The notes beneath the pieces were generated by a model that had not been told where the DNA came from, did no database searches, and saw only the letters and a program-made list of their open reading frames with translations. Source: JAZDDE01 sp039714435 (GTDB lineage: Bacteria > Gemmatimonadota > Gemmatimonadetes > Palauibacterales > Palauibacteraceae). From it: a stretch of 64,000 nt of DNA. Of this stretch, positions 24,088 to 33,588 are shown piece by piece. Where the stretch lies: NCBI GenBank assembly GCA_039714435.1, contig JBDLJJ010000001.1, forward strand, positions 1 through 64,000, read 5' to 3'. The translations under genes were made by a program, and so were the position numbers. Positions within the stretch are counted from its first letter, which is position 1. Each line of letters begins with the position of its first letter.

Positions 24088-24894
24088 GTGGAGCACGGAG
24101 AGAACGGAAAAATTCGCGCCACGGTCCACTACGACGGGACCGGATTTCACGGCTCGCAGCGTCAACCCGCCGCGCGAACCGTGCAGGGCGAGGTAGAGCG
24201 CTGTCTGCGGAGGCTTTTCGAGGAAGCCACCCGGGTCGACGCCGCCGGACGCACCGATACGGGGGTGCATGCCGCCGGCCAGGAAATAGCTTTCACTCCT
24301 CCCCCCGGCTGGGATCCGCCCGAGCTTCGCCGGGCTCTGAACGCAGTACTTCCCGGCGACATCTGGATCGAGTCGCTCACCGAAGCAGAGCCTGATTTCC
24401 ATCCACGGTTCTCGGCCACTGGACGGCGATACGAGTATTATGTTGGAACCGCCGCCGACTTCATGGCGCCCTCCTGGCTCAACCGGGTCTGGCAGTTTGG
24501 CAGCCCGCTGTCGACAGATATCTTGAGAAGCGCAGCCAAGCCGACGCTGGGACGTCATTCATTTGCGCGGCTGTCCAAGACTGGAGCAGTGGAGAAGAGT
24601 ACGATCTGCTGCATTGAGAAGGCGGAATGGACAGACATGGGGGGAGGGAACGTGAGGCTCACAGTAGTGGCGGATCGTTTCCTACACCGTATGGTACGGT
24701 ATCTGGTAGCTACGATGGTCGATATCGCCCTGGAGAAGAGACCTCTGACTGACATCTCGGCCTTGCTCGCCGCAAGGAAGGCACGCCCACCCGAGCCCGC
24801 GCCAGCGGTAGGCCTTTACCTGACTGGAGTTCGCTACGCAGAGGGCTGGAACCGCGCACCTGGAGTGCCCGGGCTGGGAGCGGTGCGCGCATGA
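24088..24894 (+). CDS. truA: tRNA pseudouridine38-40 synthase
   Basis: Isomerises uridines 38-40 in the anticodon arm. Seen: HYDGTGFHGSQRQP, the catalytic Asp in DAAGRTDTGVHA, RYEYYV and the C-terminal RFLHRMVRYLVATMV. 268 residues. Begins at GTG 24088; no ATG is available before the conserved core. Its TGA overlaps the start of the HtrA gene (ATGA), which opens a long coupled run through the purine genes. Confidence 0.95.
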   Translation: MEHGENGKIRATVHYDGTGFHGSQRQPAARTVQGEVERCLRRLFEEATRVDAAGRTDTGVHAAGQEIAFTPPPGWDPPELRRALNAVLPGDIWIESLTEAEPDFHPRFSATGRRYEYYVGTAADFMAPSWLNRVWQFGSPLSTDILRSAAKPTLGRHSFARLSKTGAVEKSTICCIEKAEWTDMGGGNVRLTVVADRFLHRMVRYLVATMVDIALEKRPLTDISALLAARKARPPEPAPAVGLYLTGVRYAEGWNRAPGVPGLGAVRA

Positions 24895-26450
24895 AATCCC
24901 GGGCCTCACGGCTGGCTCTCAGCCAAGCCTCACGGCTGGCTGGCGGCGAACTCGGGTCCGCCCGGGCATGGGTCGTGGCCCTGCTTCTGGCCGCGTTCCC
25001 TATCGGCCTCGCCCTGGGAGGTGTTCTGTCGCCCTCCGCCGACGCACCCGGTCAGGCGGAGGCGGCCCGGAGCGACACCCCCAACCTGATCCGCACCAGC
25101 GCGGCCGATGCCGGAGTTGAGTCCCCGCAGCAGCGGCCGCTCGCGCAGCAGGCAGAACCGGCGAGACAGCAAGCTCCGCCGGAAGGCAGTGCCCGCTACA
25201 CCCCGATCGTGAGAGCGGCCAACCGGGTCTCCCCCTCCGTGGTCAGCGTCACAGTACTCCGCACGGTCAGTGAATCGCGGCGCTCCAGTCCGTTCGACTT
25301 CTTTGTTCCACGCCGCTTCGAGCGCACGGTTCGTGGTCTCGGATCGGGGTTCGCGATCAACGATCGCGGACACGTGCTGACCAACGACCATGTGGTCAGC
25401 GACGCCGATTCGATCGTGGTGACTGACAACCGCGGCAGAGTGTTCCAGGCCAGCGTGGTCGGATCCGACCCCCTGACCGATGTGGCGCTGCTCAAGATCC
25501 CCGCCGGAGAGATTCCCGCCGCACCGCTCGGAGTGTCGTCTGACATCATGGTTGGTGAACCCGCCATCGCGATCGGTAATCCGTTCGGATACCTGCTGGC
25601 CAACTCGGAAGCCACCGTGACGGTGGGCGTCATCTCCGGAGTGGGCCGGGACTTCAGGGGCCAGGACGAGTCGCTCATGGCGGATCTCGTGCAGACAGAC
25701 GCCTCCATCAACCCCGGCAATTCAGGCGGCCCGCTGGTCAACGCCGAAGGTGAGGTCATCGGAATCAATTCATCTATCTTCTCGCGCTCGGGCGGCTCGG
25801 AGGGGCTTGGTTTTTCCATCCCCATTGATCGGGCGCTGCGAGTAGCCGAGGAGCTTGACCAGTACGGACGTATTCGCCGGCCCTGGGTCGGGCTGTGGCC
25901 GAGCGAGGTAATCGTGGACGACCGCATCCCGCAGACAGCGGTTCGTAGGGTCGCGGACAGTTCTCCGGCTGACCGCGCCGGCCTCGTGGCGGGCGACCTC
26001 CTGATCTCGCTGAACGACAGGCCCGTGGACAGTTCGATCGGCTGGGAGCTGGGCCTGCTGGACGCCGGCGTCAATTCACAGGTACGGGTTACGTACGAGC
26101 GTGGCGGGCGGCGGCGATCAGTCACTCTTGACGTGGAAGAGCTGCCTTCGAACATGGCCGAGCGCGTACAGGTCGTGCGGGGTCTGGAGCTCATCACGCT
26201 CACCCCGAGCATCGCCCTGGAAAGGAGACTGGACATCGAGCGAGGGGCACTGATCTCGGAAATCGAGTCTCAGGCCAGCGATGTCACCGGACTCCGCGAG
26301 GGTGACGTACTCCTGTTCATCAATCGTGAGCCGGTCTCGGACGCGCAGACAGCAGGAGAACTCTTTCAGTCCAATGCCGGCCGCGGTAGGATTGTCGTAG
26401 AGTTCTTTCGCGACGGACGGCAGTACCGAACCCTCTTCTCTGTCGGCTAG
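24891..26450 (+). CDS. HtrA/DegP-family periplasmic serine protease
   Basis: 519 residues: a signal anchor (AWVVALLLAAFPIGLALGG, about 26-44), a low-complexity Gln/Pro/Ala linker, a trypsin-like domain with His167 (LTNDHVVS), Asp197 (DPLTDVALL) and Ser278 (NPGNSGGPL), and two PDZ domains (about 330-420 and 440-515). Expected to degrade or refold misfolded envelope proteins. Uncleaved anchoring to the inner membrane is possible. ATGA overlap with truA; purB follows after 2 bases, an unusual neighbour for a stress protease. Confidence 0.93.
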   Translation: MKSRASRLALSQASRLAGGELGSARAWVVALLLAAFPIGLALGGVLSPSADAPGQAEAARSDTPNLIRTSAADAGVESPQQRPLAQQAEPARQQAPPEGSARYTPIVRAANRVSPSVVSVTVLRTVSESRRSSPFDFFVPRRFERTVRGLGSGFAINDRGHVLTNDHVVSDADSIVVTDNRGRVFQASVVGSDPLTDVALLKIPAGEIPAAPLGVSSDIMVGEPAIAIGNPFGYLLANSEATVTVGVISGVGRDFRGQDESLMADLVQTDASINPGNSGGPLVNAEGEVIGINSSIFSRSGGSEGLGFSIPIDRALRVAEELDQYGRIRRPWVGLWPSEVIVDDRIPQTAVRRVADSSPADRAGLVAGDLLISLNDRPVDSSIGWELGLLDAGVNSQVRVTYERGGRRRSVTLDVEELPSNMAERVQVVRGLELITLTPSIALERRLDIERGALISEIESQASDVTGLREGDVLLFINREPVSDAQTAGELFQSNAGRGRIVVEFFRDGRQYRTLFSVG

Positions 26451-26452
26451 TC

Positions 26453-27889
26453 TTGGCGAACGAAGAAACCAGATATTCCCACCCGCTGATCGAGCGCTAC
26501 GCCTCAGCGGAAATGGCCGAAATTTTCTCTCCCCGTGCGCAGGCCCTTATGTGGCGCGACCTGTGGATCGGTCTGGCCGAAGGGTCGCGGCATCTGGGCG
26601 CTGACATCCCCGCCTCGGCCATAGAAGCCATGAAGTCCGGCCGCGAAACGGTGGACCTCAAGCGTGTGGCCGAGCTCGAGAGAGAACTTCGGCACGACGT
26701 CATGGCTCACGTGCGACATTTCGCGGAGGTCGCGCCGGAGGCTGGCCCCTACATTCACCTCGGGGCCACGAGTTGCTACGTAACGGACAACGCGGGCCTC
26801 CTGCAGCTCCAGTCGGGTCTGCGCCTCGTCCTGTCCCGCATAGACGCGGCGCTATCGGTCCTGGGCCGCTTCGCCGAGCAATGGGCGGATCTGCCCACCC
26901 TGGGCTACACCCACTGGCAACCCGCCCAGCCGACCACCGTTGGAAAACGAGCTACCCTGTGGGCCCAGGACCTGGTCCTCGACCGCAGGGATGTGGAAGC
27001 CAATCTCCGCGACCTGCGGTTTCGCGGCGCCCGCGGCACGACGGGGACGGAGGCCAGCTTCCTGGCGCTGTTCGGCGGCGACACGGCACGAGTGGACGAC
27101 CTGAACCGAATTTTGGCGGAGCGGTTCGGTTTCCCGGCCGCATACGCGGTCGTGGGCCAGACATATCCCCGCAAAGTGGATCACCGGATTTTGAGCTGTC
27201 TGGCCGGCGTCGGCGCCAGCGCGGCCCGTTTCGCCGGCGATATCCGGATTCTGCAGAGCTTCGGAGAAATGGAAGAGCCGTTCGGGAGTGCTCAGGTCGG
27301 CTCGTCGGCCATGCCGTACAAGCGGAATCCGATGCGCTCGGAGCGCATATGCGCCCTGTCGCGTCATCTGTGCACTCTGGAGATAGACGCGGCCTGGACC
27401 GCCTCGGTGCAGGGACTGGAGCGCACTCTGGATGACTCGGCAAACAGACGAATCGCCATTCCGGAGGCTTTCCTGGCAGCCGACGCGGTGCTGCAACTGG
27501 TGAATAACGTGGCGGACGGCCTGGTCGTCCATGAACCTGTGATCAAGGCCCGGCTGGCAAAGTCGCTGCCCTTCCTCGTCGTCGAGCAGATGCTCATAGT
27601 CGGCGTCGGAAAGGGAGGCGACAGGCAGGACCTGCATGAGCGGATCAGGCGTCACGCGATGGATGCGCGTCAGAATCTGGACGAAGGAGCGGACACAAAC
27701 GATTTCTTCGCTCGGGTGGAATCGGATCAGTCCATCCCGCTGGACACGGTTGATCTAGTGGCGCTGGCCCAGCCGGAAGATCTGGTCGGCCGCGCGCCGG
27801 AGCAGGTGCGCACCTTCGTTGCAGAGGTGCTTTCCCCGCTGCGGGAGGGGATGGGAGAGGAGCGGCCTGTGGTGGACGTGAGAGTATGA
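26453..27889 (+). CDS. purB: Adenylosuccinate lyase
   Basis: Cleaves SAICAR and adenylosuccinate to release fumarate, two steps of purine synthesis. Seen in 478 residues: the lyase signature SSAMPYKRNP, the catalytic His region LGYTHWQPAQPTTVGKR, and TSCYVTDN near the start. Starts at TTG 26453, two bases after the protease stop; the next in-frame ATG would remove conserved residues. Ends overlapping purC (ATGA). Confidence 0.95.
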   Translation: MANEETRYSHPLIERYASAEMAEIFSPRAQALMWRDLWIGLAEGSRHLGADIPASAIEAMKSGRETVDLKRVAELERELRHDVMAHVRHFAEVAPEAGPYIHLGATSCYVTDNAGLLQLQSGLRLVLSRIDAALSVLGRFAEQWADLPTLGYTHWQPAQPTTVGKRATLWAQDLVLDRRDVEANLRDLRFRGARGTTGTEASFLALFGGDTARVDDLNRILAERFGFPAAYAVVGQTYPRKVDHRILSCLAGVGASAARFAGDIRILQSFGEMEEPFGSAQVGSSAMPYKRNPMRSERICALSRHLCTLEIDAAWTASVQGLERTLDDSANRRIAIPEAFLAADAVLQLVNNVADGLVVHEPVIKARLAKSLPFLVVEQMLIVGVGKGGDRQDLHERIRRHAMDARQNLDEGADTNDFFARVESDQSIPLDTVDLVALAQPEDLVGRAPEQVRTFVAEVLSPLREGMGEERPVVDVRV

Positions 27890-28788
27890 GCACTCTTTCC
27901 TATCCTCTGTTCAAGACTGGTAAGGTCCGGGAGATGTATGATCTCGGCGACGACCTCCTGCTCGTGGCCAGCGACCGGATCAGTGCCTTCGATTGCGTGC
28001 TGCCTCAGCCAATCCCGGACAAGGGAGCCGTGCTGACGCAGATGTCCGCCTTCTGGTTTGACCTCACAGCGCCGCTGACCCCGAACCACTGCATCTCAGC
28101 CGACCCGGACGAGATCGAGAGGCGCAGGCCGGAGCTCGGGCCGGCCCGAAGCGAGTGGGCCGGCCGAGGCATGCTGGTGCGGAGGGCCACAGTGTTTCCG
28201 GTCGAGTGCGTGGTGCGCGGCTACATGGCCGGGTCAGCCTGGAAGGAGTACAGCCGGAGCGGAACTCTGGCCGGGGAGCCCCTGCAGCCTGGTCTTAAGG
28301 AAGCCGACCAGCTTCCCGAGCCGCTCTTCTCGCCCGCCACCAAGGTCGATGAGGGCCACGACGAGAACATCACGTTTGAAGAGATGCAAAGGCTGCTGGG
28401 CATGCATGTCGCGGAGCATCTGAGGCGAGAGAGTCTCAGGCTGTACGAGGCGGCCGCGGCCCGCATGCGGACCGCCGGACTGATTCTGGCTGACACGAAG
28501 TTCGAGTTCGGTACCGCTCCGACAGGCGAGATCATGCTGATCGACGAGGCGCTGACGCCTGACTCATCACGTTTCTGGTTTGCGGACGAGTGGAAACCGG
28601 GGAGCAGCCCGCCATCTCTGGATAAGCAGCCTGTGCGCGACTACCTGGAAGGGCTGGTGGCGGCCGGCGAGTGGGACCGGACCGAACCGGCGCCGGATCT
28701 ACCGGACTCGGTAATCGATTCGACGGTGAGCAGGTACCGTAAAGCATTCCAATTGGTCACGGGGCGGGAACTGCCCCAATTCGCCTAG
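27886..28788 (+). CDS. purC: SAICAR synthetase
   Basis: Phosphoribosylaminoimidazole-succinocarboxamide synthase, 300 residues, the longer eukaryote/archaea-like variant. Seen: GKVREMYDLGDDLLLVASDRISAFD, VECVVRGYMAGSAWKEY, LILADTKFEFG and IDEALTPDSSRFW. ATGA overlap with purB. Its stop codon TAG is embedded in an AGGAGG that serves purS. Confidence 0.96.
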   Translation: MSTLSYPLFKTGKVREMYDLGDDLLLVASDRISAFDCVLPQPIPDKGAVLTQMSAFWFDLTAPLTPNHCISADPDEIERRRPELGPARSEWAGRGMLVRRATVFPVECVVRGYMAGSAWKEYSRSGTLAGEPLQPGLKEADQLPEPLFSPATKVDEGHDENITFEEMQRLLGMHVAEHLRRESLRLYEAAAARMRTAGLILADTKFEFGTAPTGEIMLIDEALTPDSSRFWFADEWKPGSSPPSLDKQPVRDYLEGLVAAGEWDRTEPAPDLPDSVIDSTVSRYRKAFQLVTGRELPQFA

Positions 28789-28792
28789 GAGG
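28787..28792 (+). promoter_or_regulatory. purS Shine-Dalgarno AGGAGG overlapping the purC stop
   Basis: Perfect AGGAGG whose first two bases belong to the purC TAG codon. It is 4 bases before ATC 28797, the only reasonable start of purS, and so decides the start despite the unusual codon. Confidence 0.7.
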
Positions 28793-28796
28793 AACG

Positions 28797-29075
28797 ATCG
28801 CCACGTTTGATGTCGAGATTACGATCAGGCCCAGGCCGGGCATACTGAATCCCGAAGGCCAGACGATCGAGCGCGCGCTCGGGGATCTGGGCTACAGCGG
28901 GATCGAGGAGGTACGAGTCGGACGGATGATCGGACTGAGGATTGAGGCCGACGACCTCACGAGCTGTGAACAGCAGGTCCGCGAAGCCTGCCAGCGCCTG
29001 CTCGCGAACCCGGTTATCGAGGACTTCGAGTTCACTGTCTCCGAGAGCGCCGACCAGCCGGCGGTAGCCAAATGA
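28797..29075 (+). CDS. purS: FGAM synthase subunit PurS, apparent ATC start
   Basis: Small (92-residue) structural subunit that bridges PurL and PurQ. Seen: TFDVEITIRPRPGILNPEG, IGLRIEADDLTSCEQQVREACQRLLANPVIEDFEF split across the usual PurS fold. It lies exactly where purS belongs and overlaps purQ by ATGA. The frame has no ATG, GTG or TTG between the upstream stop at 28740 and residue 44, so the start must be non-standard. ATC 28797 lines up within two residues of the start of Bacillus PurS and follows AGGAGG. A single base error turning ATG into ATC would equally explain it. Confidence 0.85.
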   Translation: MATFDVEITIRPRPGILNPEGQTIERALGDLGYSGIEEVRVGRMIGLRIEADDLTSCEQQVREACQRLLANPVIEDFEFTVSESADQPAVAK

Positions 29076-29782
29076 GATTCGGGATCGTCCGCTTTCCAGG
29101 CTCCAACTGCGATTTCGACTGTGAGCGCGCGGTTCGGGACGGGATCGGACAGGAGCCGGTGGTTCTGTGGCACAAGGAAGAGTCACTCCTCGGCGCCGAC
29201 GTGGTCCTGCTGCCGGGCGGATTCTCGTACGGTGACCACCTGCGCGCCGGAGCTATCGCCCGCTTCAGCCCGATTATGAAAGCGGTACGCGCCTTCGCCG
29301 CCGAGGGCGGGCCAGTGCTCGGCATCTGCAACGGGTTTCAGATCCTTTGTGAAGCTCACCTTCTCCCCGGCGCGCTGATTCGCAACCGCGGCCTTCGCTT
29401 TCGCTGCCACCCGGTTCATGTGCGTGTAGAAAGCACTGCGACTCCTTTCACGGGCGAGTATGACGCGGGCCAGATCCTGCGCCTTCCGATCGCGCACGGG
29501 GAAGGACAATACGTAGCTGACGAGAACACGCTGGACGAACTGGAACGAGACGGCAGGGTCATCTTTCGATACGTGAACCCGGCGGGCGAAACTACGGAAG
29601 AGGCGAACCCCAACGGGTCCGCACGCAGCATAGCCGGAGTGTGTAATGCGGAGCGCAATGTCGTCGGGCTCATGCCGCACCCCGAAAGGGCGATCAGCGC
29701 GATGATCGGCTCGGAAGACGGGCTTGGGGTGTTCCGGTCTGCTGTCGCGGCACTTACGTCGCTCCAGGGAGCGACCGCGTGA
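29072..29782 (+). CDS. purQ: FGAM synthase glutaminase subunit PurQ
   Basis: Class I glutamine amidotransferase feeding ammonia to PurL. Seen in 236 residues: LPGGFSYGDHLRAGAIARFS, the nucleophile Cys in GICNGFQIL, and the His/Glu pair in LMPHPERA. ATGA overlap with purS and GTGA overlap with purL, as expected for a stoichiometric PurLQS complex. Confidence 0.97.
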   Translation: MRFGIVRFPGSNCDFDCERAVRDGIGQEPVVLWHKEESLLGADVVLLPGGFSYGDHLRAGAIARFSPIMKAVRAFAAEGGPVLGICNGFQILCEAHLLPGALIRNRGLRFRCHPVHVRVESTATPFTGEYDAGQILRLPIAHGEGQYVADENTLDELERDGRVIFRYVNPAGETTEEANPNGSARSIAGVCNAERNVVGLMPHPERAISAMIGSEDGLGVFRSAVAALTSLQGATA

Positions 29783-32121
29783 CGCCGCTCGAGTCCGATC
29801 TCATGACTTCGCCGGAAGCGATCTCGCCGCCGGACGCCGGGGAATCGAGCCGCCCGGCGCCGGAGCGTGATGATTTGCTCAGCCTGGCCATCCGGCACGG
29901 GCTGAGCGAACAGGAGTTCGACGCCATCCTGGAAATCCTCGGCCGCCTGCCGAGCCTGCCTGAGGTCGGGGTGTTCAGCGCCATGTGGTCAGAGCACTGC
30001 GGATACAAGAACTCCCGCCCCTTACTCAGGACGCTGCCCACGACGGGGGACCTGGTGGTCGAGGGCCCGGGCGAAAACGCCGGGGTAATCGACGCCGGCG
30101 ACGGGTGGGGTGTGGCGTTCAAAATCGAGTCTCACAACCACCCCTCCGCGGTCGAGCCCTACCAGGGAGCCGCTACCGGAGTAGGCGGAATCCTGCGCGA
30201 CGTGTTCACGATGGGCGCCCGGCCTATCGCCGTGCTGAACAGTCTTCGCTTCGGTTCGCTCGACTCGGCGCGGTCGCGCTTCCTGCTCGACGGGGTGGTC
30301 CGGGGGATCGGTGATTACGGCAACTGCGTCGGGATTCCGACCGTCGGCGGGGAAACGGTCTTCGACCCGGCTTACGAACAGAATCCGCTCGTCAACGCCA
30401 TGTGCATCGGCGTGGTGCGCCTCGATTCACTGGCCCGGGGCCGGGCGGACGGAGTCGGCAACCCGGTCATGGCGGTCGGGGCCAGAACCGGCCGCGACGG
30501 CATACACGGGGCGACGTTCGCCTCCGCCGAGCTGGACGAGTCGAGCCACGAGAGCCGCCCACAGGTACAGGTCGGAGACCCGTTCACCGAGAAATTGCTC
30601 CTCGAGGCCAGCCTGGAGCTCATTGAGAGAGATCTTCTGGTCGGCATCCAGGACATGGGCGCCGCGGGCCTCACGTCCAGTGCGGCGGAGATGGCCTCCA
30701 GATCCGGCTCCGGCATCGACATCGATGTGGGTCTCGTACCTGTCCGGGAGCCGGATATGACCCCGTACGAGATCCTTCTCTCCGAGTCGCAGGAGAGAAT
30801 GCTCCTGGTTACGCGTCCCGAGCGCGTGGCCGACGTCCGGGAGGTGCTCGAGCGCTGGGACCTGCAGGCCGCGACTATCGGGTCCGTGACAGACGACGGA
30901 ATCTTCCGGGTGCGTGAAAACGGCCAGGTGGTGGCCGAGATTCCGGTCGCGCCGCTCGTGGACGGCTGCCCGACCTACACGCGCGAGGCAGTGGAGTCTC
31001 CCGAAATCATACGGCTACGGGAGCTGGACCTTACCGAAGTATCTGGCCTGAACGCTGATTCTGAGGCGGAGGAATCGCTGCTCAGCCTGCTCCGCTCGCC
31101 CACGATCGGATCCCGGCGCTGGATCTACGAACAGTACGACACATCGGTCCGGACGAACACGGTCGTCGGTCCCGGTTCTGACGCCGCCGTCCTGCGGCTG
31201 GAAGACACAGGCCGCGGAATCGCGGCCAGCGTAGACGGCAACGGACGATACGTGTGGCTGGAGCCCAGACGAGGGGCGGCGATCGCCGTGGCGGAGGCTG
31301 CCCGCAATGTGGCCTGCGCTGGGGCGCGGCCGGTGGCGGTCACCAATTGTCTCAATTTCGGCAACCCGTTGGGAGCGGCCGTCTACTACCAGCTGTCGGA
31401 GGCGGTGGCGGGGCTAGGCGAGGCCTGTGAGGCACTCGGCACGCCGGTTACCGGCGGCAACGTCTCACTGTACAACGAAACCCCCTCGGGTCCGATCTAT
31501 CCGACGCCGGTAGTGGGAATGATCGGCCTGCTCTCTTCGCTCGATCGTGTGGTTCCCAGTGCTTTCCGCGAAACCGGCGACGTCGTCCTGCTGGTGGGCG
31601 ATACGGCCGAGGAATTGGGTGGCTCCGAGTACCTGGCCGTGCGGCACGGGCTCGTGGCGGGCGCTCCGCCTGAGATCGATCTGGCGCAGGCGCGAAGGCT
31701 GGTAGACTTTCTGGTCCGTGCTGCCGAAGAGGGGCTGCTGCGCTCGGCGCACGACTGCTCGGACGGAGGGCTGGCGGTAGCTCTGGCCGAGTGCTCGATC
31801 GGATCCGCGGGATCCACATCGGGGCCGCTGGGGCTGGACGCACAGTTCCATTCCGGCGTGGGAGCGGCCGCCGCTCTGTTCGGGGAGTCGCAGAACCGCG
31901 CCGTGCTGTCATGCACGGCCGCCGAAGAGGCGCGCCTGTGCGAACTGGCGAGTGAGTTCGACCTTCCCATCCACACGCTTGGTGCAGTCGCCGCTCCGCA
32001 CGGTAGGTTTCGCCTGGCGGCTGATAGTGTGAAAATCGATCTGGAGGTCGGCGTAATCCAGGAGGCCTTCGAGTCCGCGCTGCCTGCGCGGATGGAAAAA
32101 GAGGCAGGTTTGACGGCGTGA
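29779..32121 (+). CDS. purL: FGAM synthase large subunit PurL
   Basis: ATP-dependent amidation of FGAR, 780 residues, the small form that needs PurQ and PurS. Seen: MWSEHCGYKNSRPLL, ESHNHPSAVEPYQGAATGVGGILRD, GGETVFDP, QDMGAAGLTSSAAEMA, GGNVSLYNET and HDCSDGGLAVALAE. It starts at GTG (GTGA overlap with purQ); an ATG twelve codons later (MTSPEA) is an alternative. GTGA overlap with purF. Confidence 0.97.
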   Translation: MTPLESDLMTSPEAISPPDAGESSRPAPERDDLLSLAIRHGLSEQEFDAILEILGRLPSLPEVGVFSAMWSEHCGYKNSRPLLRTLPTTGDLVVEGPGENAGVIDAGDGWGVAFKIESHNHPSAVEPYQGAATGVGGILRDVFTMGARPIAVLNSLRFGSLDSARSRFLLDGVVRGIGDYGNCVGIPTVGGETVFDPAYEQNPLVNAMCIGVVRLDSLARGRADGVGNPVMAVGARTGRDGIHGATFASAELDESSHESRPQVQVGDPFTEKLLLEASLELIERDLLVGIQDMGAAGLTSSAAEMASRSGSGIDIDVGLVPVREPDMTPYEILLSESQERMLLVTRPERVADVREVLERWDLQAATIGSVTDDGIFRVRENGQVVAEIPVAPLVDGCPTYTREAVESPEIIRLRELDLTEVSGLNADSEAEESLLSLLRSPTIGSRRWIYEQYDTSVRTNTVVGPGSDAAVLRLEDTGRGIAASVDGNGRYVWLEPRRGAAIAVAEAARNVACAGARPVAVTNCLNFGNPLGAAVYYQLSEAVAGLGEACEALGTPVTGGNVSLYNETPSGPIYPTPVVGMIGLLSSLDRVVPSAFRETGDVVLLVGDTAEELGGSEYLAVRHGLVAGAPPEIDLAQARRLVDFLVRAAEEGLLRSAHDCSDGGLAVALAECSIGSAGSTSGPLGLDAQFHSGVGAAAALFGESQNRAVLSCTAAEEARLCELASEFDLPIHTLGAVAAPHGRFRLAADSVKIDLEVGVIQEAFESALPARMEKEAGLTA

Positions 32122-33563
32122 ACGGCAGGCCAGGAATTCGGAGGCGGCTGCCCACGTGGCGTGACGACGACCGCCTGCGGGACGAATGCGGCGTAGTGGG
32201 CGTGAGCGGGGCCATGGGTGCAGCCGAGCTGGCCTTTCTCGGCCTCTACGCTCTTCAGCACCGGGGCCAGGAGTCGGCTGGAATCGTGGCCGTCGATGAG
32301 AAAGGCCGGGCCCGCGTGCAGCGGGGTATGGGCCTGGTCAACGACGCCTTCAGCGACGAAGAGCTGGGCAGCCTTGTCGGCACGACTTCCATAGGACACG
32401 TGAGATATTCAACGGCTGGATCCTCGGCGCTTCGCAACGCCCAGCCTGTGATGGTCAACTATCGGAACGGTCCGCTAGCCCTGGCCCACAACGGCAACCT
32501 GACGAACGCGGGCGAGCTGCGGGCCCGGCTCTCGGCCGAGGGCGCCATCTTCCAGACGGACAGTGACTCCGAGGTCATCATCCATCTGATCGCGCGCTCC
32601 CGCCGGCACACTCCGGACCAGCAGGTGGACGACGCGCTGTCGCAGGTAGCCGGCGCATTCTCACTGGTGCTCAGCGTGGGCAACGTCCTGTACGCCATCC
32701 GCGACTCGCGTGGCTTCCGGCCCCTGGTTCTGGGACGGCTTGGTGAGGCCGCCGTCGTGGCGTCGGAGACCTGCGCTCTGGACATCGTGGGCGCGGAATA
32801 CGTGAGAGACATCGAGGCGGGCGAGGTTGTCCGAATCGAGAACGGGCGGGTCGAGTCTCTGCGTCCGCTGGAGCCCGCCGAGCCCTCTCCATGCCTGTTC
32901 GAGTTGGTCTATTTCGCCCGCCCCGATTCACGCCTGTGGGGCTGCAGCGTCGACAGCGCCCGCCGGGAATTCGGGCGGCGGCTGGCCCAGGAGCACCCGG
33001 TAGAAGCCGACTGCGTGTTCTCGGTGCCCGACTCGTCCAATTCGGCGGCGCTCGGGTACAGCGAGGAGTCCGGCGTCCCGTTCGAGCTGGCGCTGATCAG
33101 AAACCATTACGTGGGCCGAACGTTCATTCACCCGACGCAGGCCGACCGCGACTTCCAGGTTAGAATCAAGTATAATCCAGTACGGGAACTTATTCAGGAC
33201 AAACGCGTTATCGTAGTCGATGACTCTCTAGTGAGAGGGACTACGAGCCGCGGCCTGGTTCAGCTTCTGCGCGACGCGGGCGCCAGTGAAATCCATCTCA
33301 GGGTGGCGTCACCCCCTATCATTTCGCCCTGCTACTACGGCATAGACATGCCTTCGCGGGACGAGCTTATCGGGAGCCGCCACAGCGTGGAGGAAATCCG
33401 CCACAAGCTGGGCGTGGAGTCACTCGGTTACCTGTCCCTGGAAGGCATGCTGTCGAGGGTCGAGGACTTCGGGCCCTTCTGTGACGCCTGCTGGACAGGC
33501 AACTACCCCGCCCCCCTACTGGACCTTCAGCACGGGGTTCCGCTCCACGAGGCGTCCCACTGA
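32118..33563 (+). CDS. purF: Amidophosphoribosyltransferase
   Basis: First committed purine step: PRPP plus glutamine to phosphoribosylamine. Seen in 481 residues: the N-terminal nucleophile in RDECGVVGVSG (Cys24, freed after a short propeptide), STAGSSALRNAQP, and the PRPP loop VIVVDDSLVRGTTS. Cysteines in PSPCLFELVYF, SPCYYGID and FCDACWTG sit at the places that bind a [4Fe-4S] cluster in Bacillus-type PurF, so this is probably the oxygen-sensitive iron-sulfur form that needs propeptide processing. Confidence 0.96.
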   Translation: MNGRPGIRRRLPTWRDDDRLRDECGVVGVSGAMGAAELAFLGLYALQHRGQESAGIVAVDEKGRARVQRGMGLVNDAFSDEELGSLVGTTSIGHVRYSTAGSSALRNAQPVMVNYRNGPLALAHNGNLTNAGELRARLSAEGAIFQTDSDSEVIIHLIARSRRHTPDQQVDDALSQVAGAFSLVLSVGNVLYAIRDSRGFRPLVLGRLGEAAVVASETCALDIVGAEYVRDIEAGEVVRIENGRVESLRPLEPAEPSPCLFELVYFARPDSRLWGCSVDSARREFGRRLAQEHPVEADCVFSVPDSSNSAALGYSEESGVPFELALIRNHYVGRTFIHPTQADRDFQVRIKYNPVRELIQDKRVIVVDDSLVRGTTSRGLVQLLRDAGASEIHLRVASPPIISPCYYGIDMPSRDELIGSRHSVEEIRHKLGVESLGYLSLEGMLSRVEDFGPFCDACWTGNYPAPLLDLQHGVPLHEASH

Positions 33564-33588
33564 GGCACCCCCACGGAAAGCAATCAGC

